Source: CAYRIY01 sp964424335
GTDB lineage: Bacteria > Bacillota > Limnochordia > DTU080 > RSA5
Direction of reading: 5' to 3'
Assembly (NCBI GenBank): GCA_964424335.1
Contig: CAYRIY010000044.1
Coordinates: 1 to 27,223, forward strand
Length of the DNA stretch: 27,223 bases
Under the pieces are notes generated by a model. That model was not told where the DNA came from, ran no database searches, and saw only the letters and a program-made list of their open reading frames with translations. The position numbers and the translations under genes are program-made. Position 1 is the stretch's first letter. Each line of letters begins with the position of its first letter. Shown here in pieces: positions 15,435 through 24,192 of the stretch.

Positions 15435-15480
15435 GTATGACAGCCTGCCAAGTCAGCGGCGCATTGCCGGCAGGTCATAC
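15435..15480 (-). promoter_or_regulatory. Hairpin spanning the GH13 stop codon
   Basis: On the minus strand GTATGA-CCTGCC pairs with GGCAGG-(CTG)-TCATAC, giving 12 bp with a 3-base bulge and a loop that contains the GH13 stop codon (15453). It lies before the LamG-like gene. Likely effects are partial termination or RNA processing that sets different levels of the two secreted products. No U-tract follows. Confidence 0.5.
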
Positions 15481-18437
15481 GTAAACGGAGCGCCGGCCCA
15501 ATCCTTGATCTCCTGCAGCCCCCTTTCACTTGGAGTTAGGGTCATGGAAAACGAGAGCTTGTGCCCCTCCGGAAATACCGTGCTCTCGATGACCGGCCGC
15601 GCGGCCGAATCGGGTCTTCCGAGTTCGTTTGGCCGCAGCGGATCCAGCCACGTCAAGTGCAAGATCGGATGCGTCTTCCTCAGGTCGGTCCCGTCCGACA
15701 AATAAAGATCCATGACGCCCTCTTGCACGGTCATCGTCAATGAGCGCTCCTCGGTCATGAAAGCCAAAAAGGGAGCCTGCTCATGCAAGGGGTGCACACG
15801 GGAAGACCAAAGACGGTAAGGCAGATAGCGGCCTCCCCATACGTTGTCCACCTCCCAGCCGTAAGCGCGGCTTCCGAGCCAGTTCGGGCTCAACTGCTGA
15901 AACGAGTCGTGATACAGCCCGTACTTGGAGTTGATCGCCCAGGTCTTCGTCGCCGGAATTCCCCAGTAAAGCTCGACCATTCCATTTCTCAACTCGAGCT
16001 GTTTTTGGAGCGTGATGGTAACATCAACCTTAAGACCCTCATTTTCCGGGACATACACCACGTCGATCTCGAGCGGCACTTCCTGTCGGCGATCGCTCCA
16101 CACGGCCCGGCTTACCGCTCGCACGCTCGCGGCCTGGCCCGACTCGCCGGATTCCACAACGATCTGTGCCGGCGACGTGAGCCGGACGGGCCGGTTGATG
16201 GGCGGAAAGAACGGGAGCGCATTGACGGTGTCTAAGAGCAGCTCGCCGATTGCCAGGGTCGGAGTTTCCATAAACACACTCGCATCACCGACGGTGACTT
16301 GCGCGGGCCAGCCCCATTCACTCACCTTTACGCGCATCCGCTCAGAAATGATCTCGTCCCCGTTCAGCTCAAGCCGCATCGCAGGGACCTGCTCGGCGCC
16401 GAACTGCGGTGGCGACGCGACCTTGTTCGCCTCCTCCTCATCGGCAAAGAGCAATACGCCCGCGCCAAAGGCTTCGAGCGCCATGCGCACTTGTCCGTCG
16501 ACCACGGGATACCGGGCGCCATTCATCACATCCAGAGCCCAGACGCCCTCGGGCAAGGGCAGGTCGGAGACGTCGACCTCGGCCTCGAGGGGATACTCGT
16601 TAAGGTTGACGACGGGCACCGCATACCCTTCCTCTGAGAGCCTGGCGAAGCTAAACACGCCCGGACTCGCCTTGGTCGCGCCATAAAGGGGCACGCCATG
16701 GACAAGCTGCGGCACAGACTTACGGGTGTGAAAGATCTCCTTGAGCGTTTCGCTCACACCGATCTCTTGCCCCTGGTAGATCAGGGGAATCCCGTCGATA
16801 AACGCGGCGACGCTCATCAGCGCGTTGGCCATCCCCGGACCAAACCGCACGACGGGGCGACCGTAGTCCCGCGTCATGTCGTGATTGGTAATGAACCGGG
16901 CGAAGAGGTATCCCGGCGCAAAGGCGAGGTACTCGTCGTGCAGGAGGCGCTTGAGGGCGTTTGGCCACCCTCGTATCGGCGCGTTTCCGCCCCAGAGCTC
17001 CGTGATCCGGTTGAAAAACGACCACCCGTAATTGACATCGACGTAGCTTGAGTGTTCGATTTCACCTGTCCCGACGCCTGAGAGCATCTCCGAGTAGATC
17101 AAGGGATTGTCCTTGACGGAGCGAAACCCGTCGCGGATCGCTTTGACCATGCCAATGCCGCCTCCGAGCGTCGAGGCAGACGGCCGCGACAGAGCCCAGC
17201 TCGGCTCGTCCGGGGCGCCAAGATCGATGCGGAACCCGTCCACATCCAACCGCTCGGTCCACTTTTGGGCCACTTCGCGCTGAACCGACTGCCAGCCGGG
17301 CTGACTGTAATCCGCGCCCCATCCAAAGATTGCGTGAGGTTTGAGTTGCTCGTCGTAGGTAAACCACTCGGGATGCTCGTTGAAGAGCGGCGTAAATCCG
17401 CCGTGGGGCACCATGTCGATGATTACCTTGACGCCCAACTCGTGCGCCTTCCCGATATATGCCCGTGCGGCCTCCTCGCCTCCCAAGACCTCTTCGATCT
17501 CGAAGTAGTCGTAGACGCCGTAGGGAATCTCAAACGAGCGATTGGGCGGCTGGTTGAACTGAAAAATCGGCAACAGCCAGATGATGTCGACGCCAAGATC
17601 GCGCAAATACGGCAGTTGCCTCTCCAGTGCGTCAAACCCTCCCACGTCCGCAAAGAGTGATTCAATCCGTCCGCCGGGGTGGCCGCTGTACATGACGCTC
17701 CCCCGCAGCCATTCAGGTGAATCATACGGAGGCGCAAACTGCGTGATCCGGTAAAAGTCGTGAATGGCCTCAGGGCCCTTTCCTTCCGTGGCGAAGAGGT
17801 ACTGAGCGCCGACGATCACGCGCTCGTGCTCAGGCCCCAGCTTGGCGATAACCCTCGACTCATGGAAAAACTGGCTTGCCCCGCCGGGCTGATACCGCCC
17901 GTAGTCGACAACGCCCCAATACGCCGCTGCGAGGGGACCGTTGACGACCATGTTCTTGTGATGCCAGCGCGGCTGGCCGAGTCCAGCGATGTTGACGCCA
18001 AAAAACACGCCCCTTACGACGTGGGGAGCATTGCTGTACAGCGCCACCTGGCGCTCGACCCACGCTCGATCGACGTCAGATCGCAGAGTAAGGAGCTCTT
18101 CGACGACGACATCGCCGACAAAGGAGCGCAACGTGAGCGTTTCATTCTCGATTTCCCATTCTTGGGGACCGTCGACCCGCTGCCTTTCCCGACCGGAATC
18201 GAGGGTGACATAGATTTGGGATGGTCCACTGCCAAGCAAGTTTTGCCCCGTCTTTTTGTCGATCACGCCGACGAGGCCCTCGCCCTTCTTGGCGATCACT
18301 TCCGTGAAATCGTTCCCCCAGCGAATCGTCGTCGCATCGTCCATCGGCGTCTGGGCGTTCGCAGGGTTTATCGAACCCATCAAGCCCAAAACTCCGAGCA
18401 TGGCGAGCAACAAACACGTCGGACCGTACACACGCAT
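15453..18437 (-). CDS. Secreted GH13 alpha-glucan-active enzyme, multidomain
   Basis: This 994-residue exported protein has a signal peptide (MRVYGPTCLLLAMLGVLGL, cleaved near ANA-QT). An N-terminal beta-sandwich of about 230 residues leads into a GH13 TIM barrel (about 235-640). The four GH13 regions are visible. Region I is VIIDMVPHGG (341-347), unusual because DxVxNH is expected. Region II is VDGFRIDLG with the nucleophile Asp405. Region III is IYSEML with the acid/base Glu450. Region IV is FITNHDMTR with Asp520. About 350 further residues form beta-rich C-terminal domains without a recognised name. The ATG at 18437 follows GGAGG by 7 bases, and the SBP stop is 26 bases upstream, so it is in one operon with two SBPs. 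It likely cuts starch-like or related alpha-glucans, but the exact specificity is not readable. Confidence 0.9.
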   Translation of the reverse strand: MRVYGPTCLLLAMLGVLGLMGSINPANAQTPMDDATTIRWGNDFTEVIAKKGEGLVGVIDKKTGQNLLGSGPSQIYVTLDSGRERQRVDGPQEWEIENETLTLRSFVGDVVVEELLTLRSDVDRAWVERQVALYSNAPHVVRGVFFGVNIAGLGQPRWHHKNMVVNGPLAAAYWGVVDYGRYQPGGASQFFHESRVIAKLGPEHERVIVGAQYLFATEGKGPEAIHDFYRITQFAPPYDSPEWLRGSVMYSGHPGGRIESLFADVGGFDALERQLPYLRDLGVDIIWLLPIFQFNQPPNRSFEIPYGVYDYFEIEEVLGGEEAARAYIGKAHELGVKVIIDMVPHGGFTPLFNEHPEWFTYDEQLKPHAIFGWGADYSQPGWQSVQREVAQKWTERLDVDGFRIDLGAPDEPSWALSRPSASTLGGGIGMVKAIRDGFRSVKDNPLIYSEMLSGVGTGEIEHSSYVDVNYGWSFFNRITELWGGNAPIRGWPNALKRLLHDEYLAFAPGYLFARFITNHDMTRDYGRPVVRFGPGMANALMSVAAFIDGIPLIYQGQEIGVSETLKEIFHTRKSVPQLVHGVPLYGATKASPGVFSFARLSEEGYAVPVVNLNEYPLEAEVDVSDLPLPEGVWALDVMNGARYPVVDGQVRMALEAFGAGVLLFADEEEANKVASPPQFGAEQVPAMRLELNGDEIISERMRVKVSEWGWPAQVTVGDASVFMETPTLAIGELLLDTVNALPFFPPINRPVRLTSPAQIVVESGESGQAASVRAVSRAVWSDRRQEVPLEIDVVYVPENEGLKVDVTITLQKQLELRNGMVELYWGIPATKTWAINSKYGLYHDSFQQLSPNWLGSRAYGWEVDNVWGGRYLPYRLWSSRVHPLHEQAPFLAFMTEERSLTMTVQEGVMDLYLSDGTDLRKTHPILHLTWLDPLRPNELGRPDSAARPVIESTVFPEGHKLSFSMTLTPSERGLQEIKDWAGAPFTYDLPAMRR

Positions 18438-18463
18438 TCTCAAGCCTCCGCCAAGTGTTAGTG

Positions 18464-19768
18464 TCACTGGAGCCGACTGAATTCGACGGTGAAGTCGTGA
18501 TGGATGCGCTCGATCACCTCGGCGGGCGAGCGCCGACCAGCGAGCAGGTCGTCGTGATACCTATAAAACACCTGATTAAATGGAAAGCCCACGACCGGAA
18601 CCGCCTTGCCGTGATCAAGCACCTGCTGGGCGAGGAGGCGCGCGCTCGCCGGCGCCCCGGCTTCCCGGACGGCGTCAGCCCAGTCGTTCATGAGCGATAC
18701 CCGGGGCGGCAGGCTGCGGACGGGCTCGACGATCAAGGTGCGCACCGCCGATTCACCGGCTAGAGCCTTGAGCAACGCCCACGCCTCCTCGGGCGCCTCG
18801 GTCACGGACGAGATCGCCCAGGCGCCGCCCGTGGCGCTCACCGTGAGTCCAGCGGGTCCCAACGGCATCGACGACACATCGAAGCGAAATTGGTTGTAGG
18901 CCCGATGCGTCGTGGTGTTCCACGAACCGTCGAGCGTCATGGCGGCCCGTCCGTCGAAAAACAGACTGTGGTAACCGGGGACGGTAAAGGGCGCAGCGAC
19001 TTCCAGTTCGTGAACGAGCGTCACCGGGAGTTGCAGCGCGAGCTCGTTGTTTGGATCGTTGGCCATCGATTTCGTCAGGGTCTCGTCGAAGAGGCGTCCG
19101 CCAAAAGAGAGGAAATGCCCTTCCGACCACGGGCTAAACAGCCATTCGATGCCGTTCATCCCCCAGGTGGTCACCTGATCGCCGGAACGCCGCGTCAACT
19201 TTTGAGCCGCGTCGACGATGTCGTCCCACGTTGACGCTGGCGACGGGTAGGGCAGGCCGGCGCCGTCAAACAAGTCTTGGTTGTAGTACAACCCTCCCGC
19301 GGAGAAGTCGTAGGGGAGCGCCCACCATCTGCCTTTGTACTGAAGCTCGCTCACCTGTGCGGGGATGAAGTCTCCGACGTCGATCTCGACGGCGTCTCGT
19401 TCGACCAGTGAATGAATGTCGTACACCCAGTTGTTTGCGACCAGGTCGACGTCGGTACCGGGTCGGACGTAGAATACGTCGGGGGCGTTGCCTGCAAGAA
19501 ACGCAACCGTCAAGACGTCGTAGTAGTTGACGCTGCCGCCGTCGACTACGTTGCGCCATTCCACCTCGATCTCGGGATGGGCCGCTTCAAACTCGGCAAT
19601 CACTCGCTCGAAATTCGGGTCGTGCTCCATGTGATGATTTGTCCAAAAGACCACTTTGGTCTTGGCCAAACCGCCTTGAGTGATCGCGCAAACCGTCAAC
19701 AACAGCGCTACGCAGAAGACAACGCCCAATCGGCGGGCTCGCGCGAGCCAGATCGTCCCAATGGCCAC
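18464..19768 (-). CDS. ABC sugar solute-binding protein
   Basis: This 434-residue family 1 SBP starts at a GTG seven bases after AAAGGAGG. The signal peptide core is LGVVFCVALLLTVCAI, ending near GGLA-KT. The Cys residues sit inside the hydrophobic core rather than at a lipobox. The mature chain shows VVFWTNHHMEHDPNFERVIA, FEAAHPEIEVEW, LAGNAPDVFYVRPGTDVDLV, GGLYYNQDLFDGAGLPYP, GRAAMTLDGSWNTTT and GAWAISSVTEAPEEAWALL, all typical of maltose-type binding proteins. It is the second of two adjacent SBP genes and lies 26 bases before the GH13 gene, which supports an oligoglucoside ligand. Transport partners are absent. Confidence 0.94.
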   Translation of the reverse strand: MAIGTIWLARARRLGVVFCVALLLTVCAITQGGLAKTKVVFWTNHHMEHDPNFERVIAEFEAAHPEIEVEWRNVVDGGSVNYYDVLTVAFLAGNAPDVFYVRPGTDVDLVANNWVYDIHSLVERDAVEIDVGDFIPAQVSELQYKGRWWALPYDFSAGGLYYNQDLFDGAGLPYPSPASTWDDIVDAAQKLTRRSGDQVTTWGMNGIEWLFSPWSEGHFLSFGGRLFDETLTKSMANDPNNELALQLPVTLVHELEVAAPFTVPGYHSLFFDGRAAMTLDGSWNTTTHRAYNQFRFDVSSMPLGPAGLTVSATGGAWAISSVTEAPEEAWALLKALAGESAVRTLIVEPVRSLPPRVSLMNDWADAVREAGAPASARLLAQQVLDHGKAVPVVGFPFNQVFYRYHDDLLAGRRSPAEVIERIHHDFTVEFSRLQ

Positions 19769-19840
19769 GTCATCGCCTCCTTTGACAATTTGGGTGACTG
19801 CCCACCCATGGATTTGTCGAGATCAACCTCTAGGACCTCA

Positions 19841-21115
19841 CTAAAAGCCCCTGTGCAACAAGATCTCCTGCAACCTGACCTCGGCGGCGTGTTTGGCCTG
19901 GCGGACGCCTTCCTCGAGCGAGATCGAGCCCGCCCACACGGGCATGAGCGCTTCTTGGATCGCATCCCGCACCTCGGTCGAACCCCACGTCGTGGGCGGC
20001 GGCACCGACTGGTTGAGTAGGTCGCCGATGACGCGCATGTGCTGCGGCGGGCCTTGCATGTACACGTCGGAGTTGATGGCTTCCTTGAGGATCGGCACTT
20101 CGAGCCTGCTTTGCGCCTTGTCCATTTGGACGTACTCACCGAGGAAAAACTGGACGAGCCTCCACGCTTCTTCGGGATGCTGGGTGCCCGCCAAGACGAC
20201 ACCGTCGGTCCCCGGCGCCCGGTAGTAGATGCCTGCGTCCATCCCCGGCGCCCTAGGCGTCACGGCGATGTCCCAGTTGACGAGGTCGCCGGCAAACTGT
20301 TGATAGTGATTCATGTTCCAAGAGCCGGTGATCTGCATGGCCGCGCTCCCGTTGACGAGCGGGTCGCCCACAGGCAAGCGGATGAGGTGCGACGCCACGT
20401 CGTGTTGCAGGTACAGGTCCCGCACAAACTCGAGCGCCTCCATGGCCTGAGGCGAGTCGATGGTGACCGTCGTCCCCGCCTCGTCGATAAACGAGGCGTC
20501 GTTGCTGACAAGGAAAATCCCCCAGCCGACTTCCCAAAGCTGATGGAGGTAGAGTCCGAATCGGTTGACGTTTCCGCTGGCGTCATAGCGGGTCAAGCGG
20601 CGAATCGACTGCAAAAAGGTGTCCCACGTCCAATCGTTTTGCGCCGCCAGGACGTTCGGTGAGGCGAGTCCGGATTGTTCGAAAGCGTCCACATCGTAGT
20701 ACAGCGGATACACTTGGACGTGGCTCTCATAGCCTCCGTAGACTCGCCCATCCCGGACGTACACGTCGGAGATGAAGTAGTCGCTCGTATTGATGGACTG
20801 AGCGAAGCGAGTCACGTCGTAGAGCATCTCGTTTTCGATGAAAAATTCAGCGTCGTAGATCACCGTGTGCGCCACGTCGGGCGCAGTGCCCGTCGCCATC
20901 ATGGCAAGCAATTTGGCTTTGTAATCCTCGCCGGCGAAGCTGAGTATTTCAACTTTAATGTCGGGATTTTGCCGCTCAAACTCCTGAATGCGGGCCTGGA
21001 TGACATCGAGCTGCTCCCCACCGAGCCACGTGGACCACGTGATCGTCGTTTGCGCCCAAGCCGAACCCGTCACGAAAACAATGAGCCATAGAGCCCATAA
21101 AAGTCGCCTCTTCAA
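19841..21115 (-). CDS. ABC sugar solute-binding protein
   Basis: This 424-residue family 1 SBP is assigned a TTG start at 21115 because AAGGAGG lies 8 bases upstream and the following LKRRLLWALWLIVFVTGSAWA is a complete signal peptide (cleavage near AWA-QT, no lipobox). A longer frame to 21223 has no comparable site. The mature chain has TITWSTWLGGEQLDVIQARI, FERQNPDIKVEIL, ATGTAPDVAHTVIYDAEF, VYPLYYDVDAFEQSGL, GSAAMQITGSWNMN and DGVVLAGTQHPEEAWRLVQF. It heads the minus-strand operon SBP-SBP-GH13-LamG-LacI, and is divergent from the AraC gene with 291 bases between. It differs clearly from the neighbouring SBP, so the two probably bind different sugars. Confidence 0.94.
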   Translation of the reverse strand: MKRRLLWALWLIVFVTGSAWAQTTITWSTWLGGEQLDVIQARIQEFERQNPDIKVEILSFAGEDYKAKLLAMMATGTAPDVAHTVIYDAEFFIENEMLYDVTRFAQSINTSDYFISDVYVRDGRVYGGYESHVQVYPLYYDVDAFEQSGLASPNVLAAQNDWTWDTFLQSIRRLTRYDASGNVNRFGLYLHQLWEVGWGIFLVSNDASFIDEAGTTVTIDSPQAMEALEFVRDLYLQHDVASHLIRLPVGDPLVNGSAAMQITGSWNMNHYQQFAGDLVNWDIAVTPRAPGMDAGIYYRAPGTDGVVLAGTQHPEEAWRLVQFFLGEYVQMDKAQSRLEVPILKEAINSDVYMQGPPQHMRVIGDLLNQSVPPPTTWGSTEVRDAIQEALMPVWAGSISLEEGVRQAKHAAEVRLQEILLHRGF

Positions 21116-21279
21116 CCTTACTTCCTCCTTCGCTAAGGATAAGTCCGTCCCGTCGGCAAAGCCGTCGATACATCCGACCTGTCCATCTGAATTGCGACGA
21201 GCATTCGGTTCGCCGTATGCCAAAGACTACGGTCCATCGAATGTGATTCCTAGGACTTAACTCCGCGCGAAGCGGACCA

Positions 21280-21320
21280 TATCCGATAGTTGACATAGGA
21301 TTTGCTCCAAATATCGGATA
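21280..21320. promoter_or_regulatory. Paired TATCSGATA palindromes around a TTGACA box
   Basis: TATCCGATA (21280-21288) and TATCGGATA (21312-21320) are perfect 9-bp inverted repeats whose centres are 32 bases apart, about three helical turns. Each is also a palindrome by itself. TTGACA (21290-21295) lies between them. A -10 box would fall in the second copy (a weak TATCGG at 16 bases), so a bound regulator would block or bend this promoter. The region serves the AraC gene (plus) and the SBP operon (minus). No other copy was seen in the window. Confidence 0.6.
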
Positions 21321-21406
21321 CGGTCCTCTATTTGTCGCTTAGAAACCCAGGAATACTCGTTGGAGGCCCGACATTTACTCTAAAATGGGCGGAGGAGGCC
21401 GACCAA

Positions 21407-22288
21407 ATGACCACCTCAACGCCGCATGTTCCGATGATTGCTCGCTCCCAGCTATTCGACGGTAGTGAAGACATCGCAATCGTCTTCCACGAGGTCGACC
21501 TCTCGACCGGCCTACACATCCACGAGTTTTTCGAGATCGTCTACGTCGAAAGCGGAAGCGTCATGCACCTTTACGGCCCAACTCGGCGGAGAGTCGACGC
21601 CGGAAGCTTATATATCGTCAATCCGTCCATCCCCCACGGATACGATCTCATTGGCGGCGAGACCACTCGCCTTTGGAATGTCGTCTTGACGGAGCAAGCG
21701 CTCGGGATCTTGTCACTCAAGGCCGACACTGCGTTATTGATCGGCGAGATCACGGGTCACAAACGGTTCTCCCTCGATTACCTTCACGTTACTTTGACGC
21801 CTGAGACCAATGTCCAAGTGCAGCACATCATCAAGGAGATGGATCGGGAATACCGGGCGAAGAAGCGGGGATACAAGGTCGTCCTCAGTGGTTATCTAAT
21901 GGCGCTGGCCGGGGTGATCACCCGAGCGCTCGAGGAGAGCGGGGTTTCGACCCTGGACGGATCGCCCAGCCAGAGCAAGCTGGGCGACGTGACCCGCTAC
22001 ATTGTGGAAAACTGTCATCGGCCGCTCACCGTAGAACATCTGGCGCGGGAGCACGGCTGGACCCCCGATCACCTAAACCGGCTGCTTCGCAAGTCCATTG
22101 GCGATACAACGCAAGGGTTTATCGCCCGAGTACGGGCGGCAAAGGCCGTTCAGTTGATGCTGACAGGCGGCGTCACGGTCGACCAGGCGGCCAAAAGCGT
22201 GGGTTACGGCGACGCCCGTGCGCTCCGGCGGGCATTCAAGCGATACTACGGGGTGCCGCCATCCGAGTTTTTGCGCCTGACGATTTGA
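21407..22288 (+). CDS. AraC/XylS-family transcription regulator
   Basis: This 293-residue regulator has an N-terminal cupin-like sensing domain (LHIHEFFEIVYVESGSVMHL and GSLYIVNPSIPHGYDL, residues about 30-90). The C-terminal AraC double helix-turn-helix covers about 195-293, with LTVEHLAREHGWTPDHLNRL and TVDQAAKSVGYGDARALRRA, then FKRYYGVPPSEFLRL. Such proteins usually activate sugar operons when a sugar binds the cupin. The ATG at 21407 follows GGAGGAGG by 8 bases; the frame is open further upstream, but that part overlaps the promoter. It is divergent from the SBP-SBP-GH13 operon and is followed after 48 bases by the oxidoreductase/isomerase fusion, so it probably controls one or both. Paired palindromes lie upstream. 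Confidence 0.93.
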   Translation: MTTSTPHVPMIARSQLFDGSEDIAIVFHEVDLSTGLHIHEFFEIVYVESGSVMHLYGPTRRRVDAGSLYIVNPSIPHGYDLIGGETTRLWNVVLTEQALGILSLKADTALLIGEITGHKRFSLDYLHVTLTPETNVQVQHIIKEMDREYRAKKRGYKVVLSGYLMALAGVITRALEESGVSTLDGSPSQSKLGDVTRYIVENCHRPLTVEHLAREHGWTPDHLNRLLRKSIGDTTQGFIARVRAAKAVQLMLTGGVTVDQAAKSVGYGDARALRRAFKRYYGVPPSEFLRLTI

Positions 22289-22336
22289 GCCGTGATTCGG
22301 CGAAGTCGACCGTTATGGAAGAAAGGCGGTAAGACC

Positions 22337-24100
22337 ATGTCCAGTTCCCAGCCGATACGCGTCGCACTGATTGGCGCCGGAGGCGTTGCGTCTCAGGAGC
22401 ACGCGCCCGCGCTCGCGAAGATCGATGGTGTCACGATCGCGGCCGTATGCGACATCAACGGAGAAAAAGCTGATGCGCTGGCGGCGAAGTACGGCGCCAA
22501 GGCGTATACCGACTACAACCAAATGTTGGCGGAGGTCCGTCCCGACACCGTGCACGTGTGCACGCCGGAAGCGTTTCACTTTGAACCCGCCCTAGCGGCA
22601 TTGGAAGCGGGCGCTCACGTCCTTTGCGAAAAGGTGATGACGGAGTCTGCTGAAAAAGCGCGGACGCTGGTCAAGACGGCCCTCGAGCGCGATCTGCTCC
22701 TTGCCGTTGACTACAACTACCGCTTCTTCCCCGTTTTCCGGGAGCTCAAGGAATTGATCGAACGCGGCGACCTCGGCAGGATCGCTCTGATCAACGTCTA
22801 CGCCCACTCCTACTGCATGCATCACGCGATCGATCTCGTTCGTTTTCTCGCGGGCGAAATCGTCGAGGTCGCCTCGATGCACACGCGTTGGCGCCATCCT
22901 CACGGACCGCTGGCGTTGCCCGTCGGCGACTTGGTCTACTGCCCGACCCGCAATCAGGGCGTCGTCGTGCGCCTGGCCGGCGGAGCGGCCGCGACCTTAT
23001 CGGGATCGCTACACATGCAGCTAAACGAGACGATGATTCAGCTCGAATGTGTGGGCGAAAAAGGGCGCGCCCTCATCGACAATGTGAACATCAACAACAT
23101 CGCCGGCCGGTTGCGGATTTTTAATCAACAGGAAGGTAAGGGCCCCAAGGTTGTCTCGTTTCCCGAAATCGGTTTCTCATACGCGTTTGAGCGCTCGATA
23201 CGCGCTTTTGTGGAACGTGTGCGCGCACGCCGGGCGCCGAGCCCTTCGGGAATCGACGGCCTCCGTGCCGTGGAATACGAAGAGGCGGTCGTGCGCTCGC
23301 AGCGTGAAAAGCGCTTTGTGCCCCTTCCAAGAATCGCTGCGAGCGCGCTCGCATACTCCAAACTGCCGCTCGAGTCCGCATTGGAGCGAATCGCTCGCCT
23401 TGGCATCCCCTACGTCGATTTGGCGTTTCATCAGAACTGGGCCCACCTCGACCCGAGTTACGTCGCCGATGAACCCGGGCGTGCTCGAGATCGCATCGTG
23501 AGCGCCTTGGCTCGCACTGGACTCGTGCCGATTTCATTCAACGTCGGACTTGGGACAAGCGATCTCGACGAAGCAAGCCGCAGACTAACCGCGCTCGCTC
23601 AGCTCGCTCGAGCCCTTTCCGTGCAGACCATCACGCTGCCCGCGTCCTCGCCTGATACCCCGATCGACGACGAGGCGCGCCGCCTCGAGCGCCTACTTCA
23701 GGCTGTGGCCCCATACGACGTGCAGCTCACGGTGGAAACTCATGTTGGGCAATTGACCGAAGACCCTGCGGCGGCGGTCACGATTGCGCAAAAGGTAAGC
23801 GGTGTTGGCCTCACGCTGGATCCTTCGCACTACTATGCCGGACCGGCGCAAGGACGCGGCCTGGAAGCCGTGTTGCCGCACGTCCGTCACGTGCACCTCC
23901 GGGACGCGGGCCGCTCGTGGAGCGAAATCCAGATGCCGGTCGGAGAAGGGATTTTGCCGTTCGATGACTTGTTAGCCGCTTTGCGCACACACGGTTACTG
24001 CGGCGACTTCGTGGCCGAGTACATCGATTCCATCGGAGCGCTTGACACCGGGAAGGAAATGCTCAAGATGATTCAGCTCGCCCAGGAGCTGATGGAGTGA
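22337..24100 (+). CDS. Gfo/Idh/MocA oxidoreductase fused to sugar isomerase/epimerase TIM barrel
   Basis: This 587-residue cytoplasmic protein joins two enzymes. Residues about 5-330 are a Gfo/Idh/MocA NAD(P)-dependent sugar dehydrogenase: nucleotide loop GAGGVA (13-18), AVCDINGEKA, the catalytic Lys in CEKVM (Lys99), and HHAID (His163, Asp166). Residues about 340-587 are an AP-endonuclease-2-like TIM barrel of the sugar isomerase/epimerase family. Its probable metal ligands are Glu467 (VETHVG), Asp495 and His498 (LDPSHYY), His520 and Asp523 (HVHLRDAG), and Glu561 (VAEY). The two families are usually encoded by separate neighbouring genes in inositol and sugar-oxidation pathways, so the fusion suggests direct passing of a keto-sugar. 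The ATG at 22337 follows AAAGGCGG. It lies 48 bases after the AraC gene. Confidence 0.9.
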   Translation: MSSSQPIRVALIGAGGVASQEHAPALAKIDGVTIAAVCDINGEKADALAAKYGAKAYTDYNQMLAEVRPDTVHVCTPEAFHFEPALAALEAGAHVLCEKVMTESAEKARTLVKTALERDLLLAVDYNYRFFPVFRELKELIERGDLGRIALINVYAHSYCMHHAIDLVRFLAGEIVEVASMHTRWRHPHGPLALPVGDLVYCPTRNQGVVVRLAGGAAATLSGSLHMQLNETMIQLECVGEKGRALIDNVNINNIAGRLRIFNQQEGKGPKVVSFPEIGFSYAFERSIRAFVERVRARRAPSPSGIDGLRAVEYEEAVVRSQREKRFVPLPRIAASALAYSKLPLESALERIARLGIPYVDLAFHQNWAHLDPSYVADEPGRARDRIVSALARTGLVPISFNVGLGTSDLDEASRRLTALAQLARALSVQTITLPASSPDTPIDDEARRLERLLQAVAPYDVQLTVETHVGQLTEDPAAAVTIAQKVSGVGLTLDPSHYYAGPAQGRGLEAVLPHVRHVHLRDAGRSWSEIQMPVGEGILPFDDLLAALRTHGYCGDFVAEYIDSIGALDTGKEMLKMIQLAQELME

Positions 24101-24192
24101 CGGCAGGTGACACCTCCCAAACGGTCGACAAACGCCAACTATCACGCGGTTTCGACGTGGCTTGATGGCGCCGGGGCTGCTTCATCGCCGCT

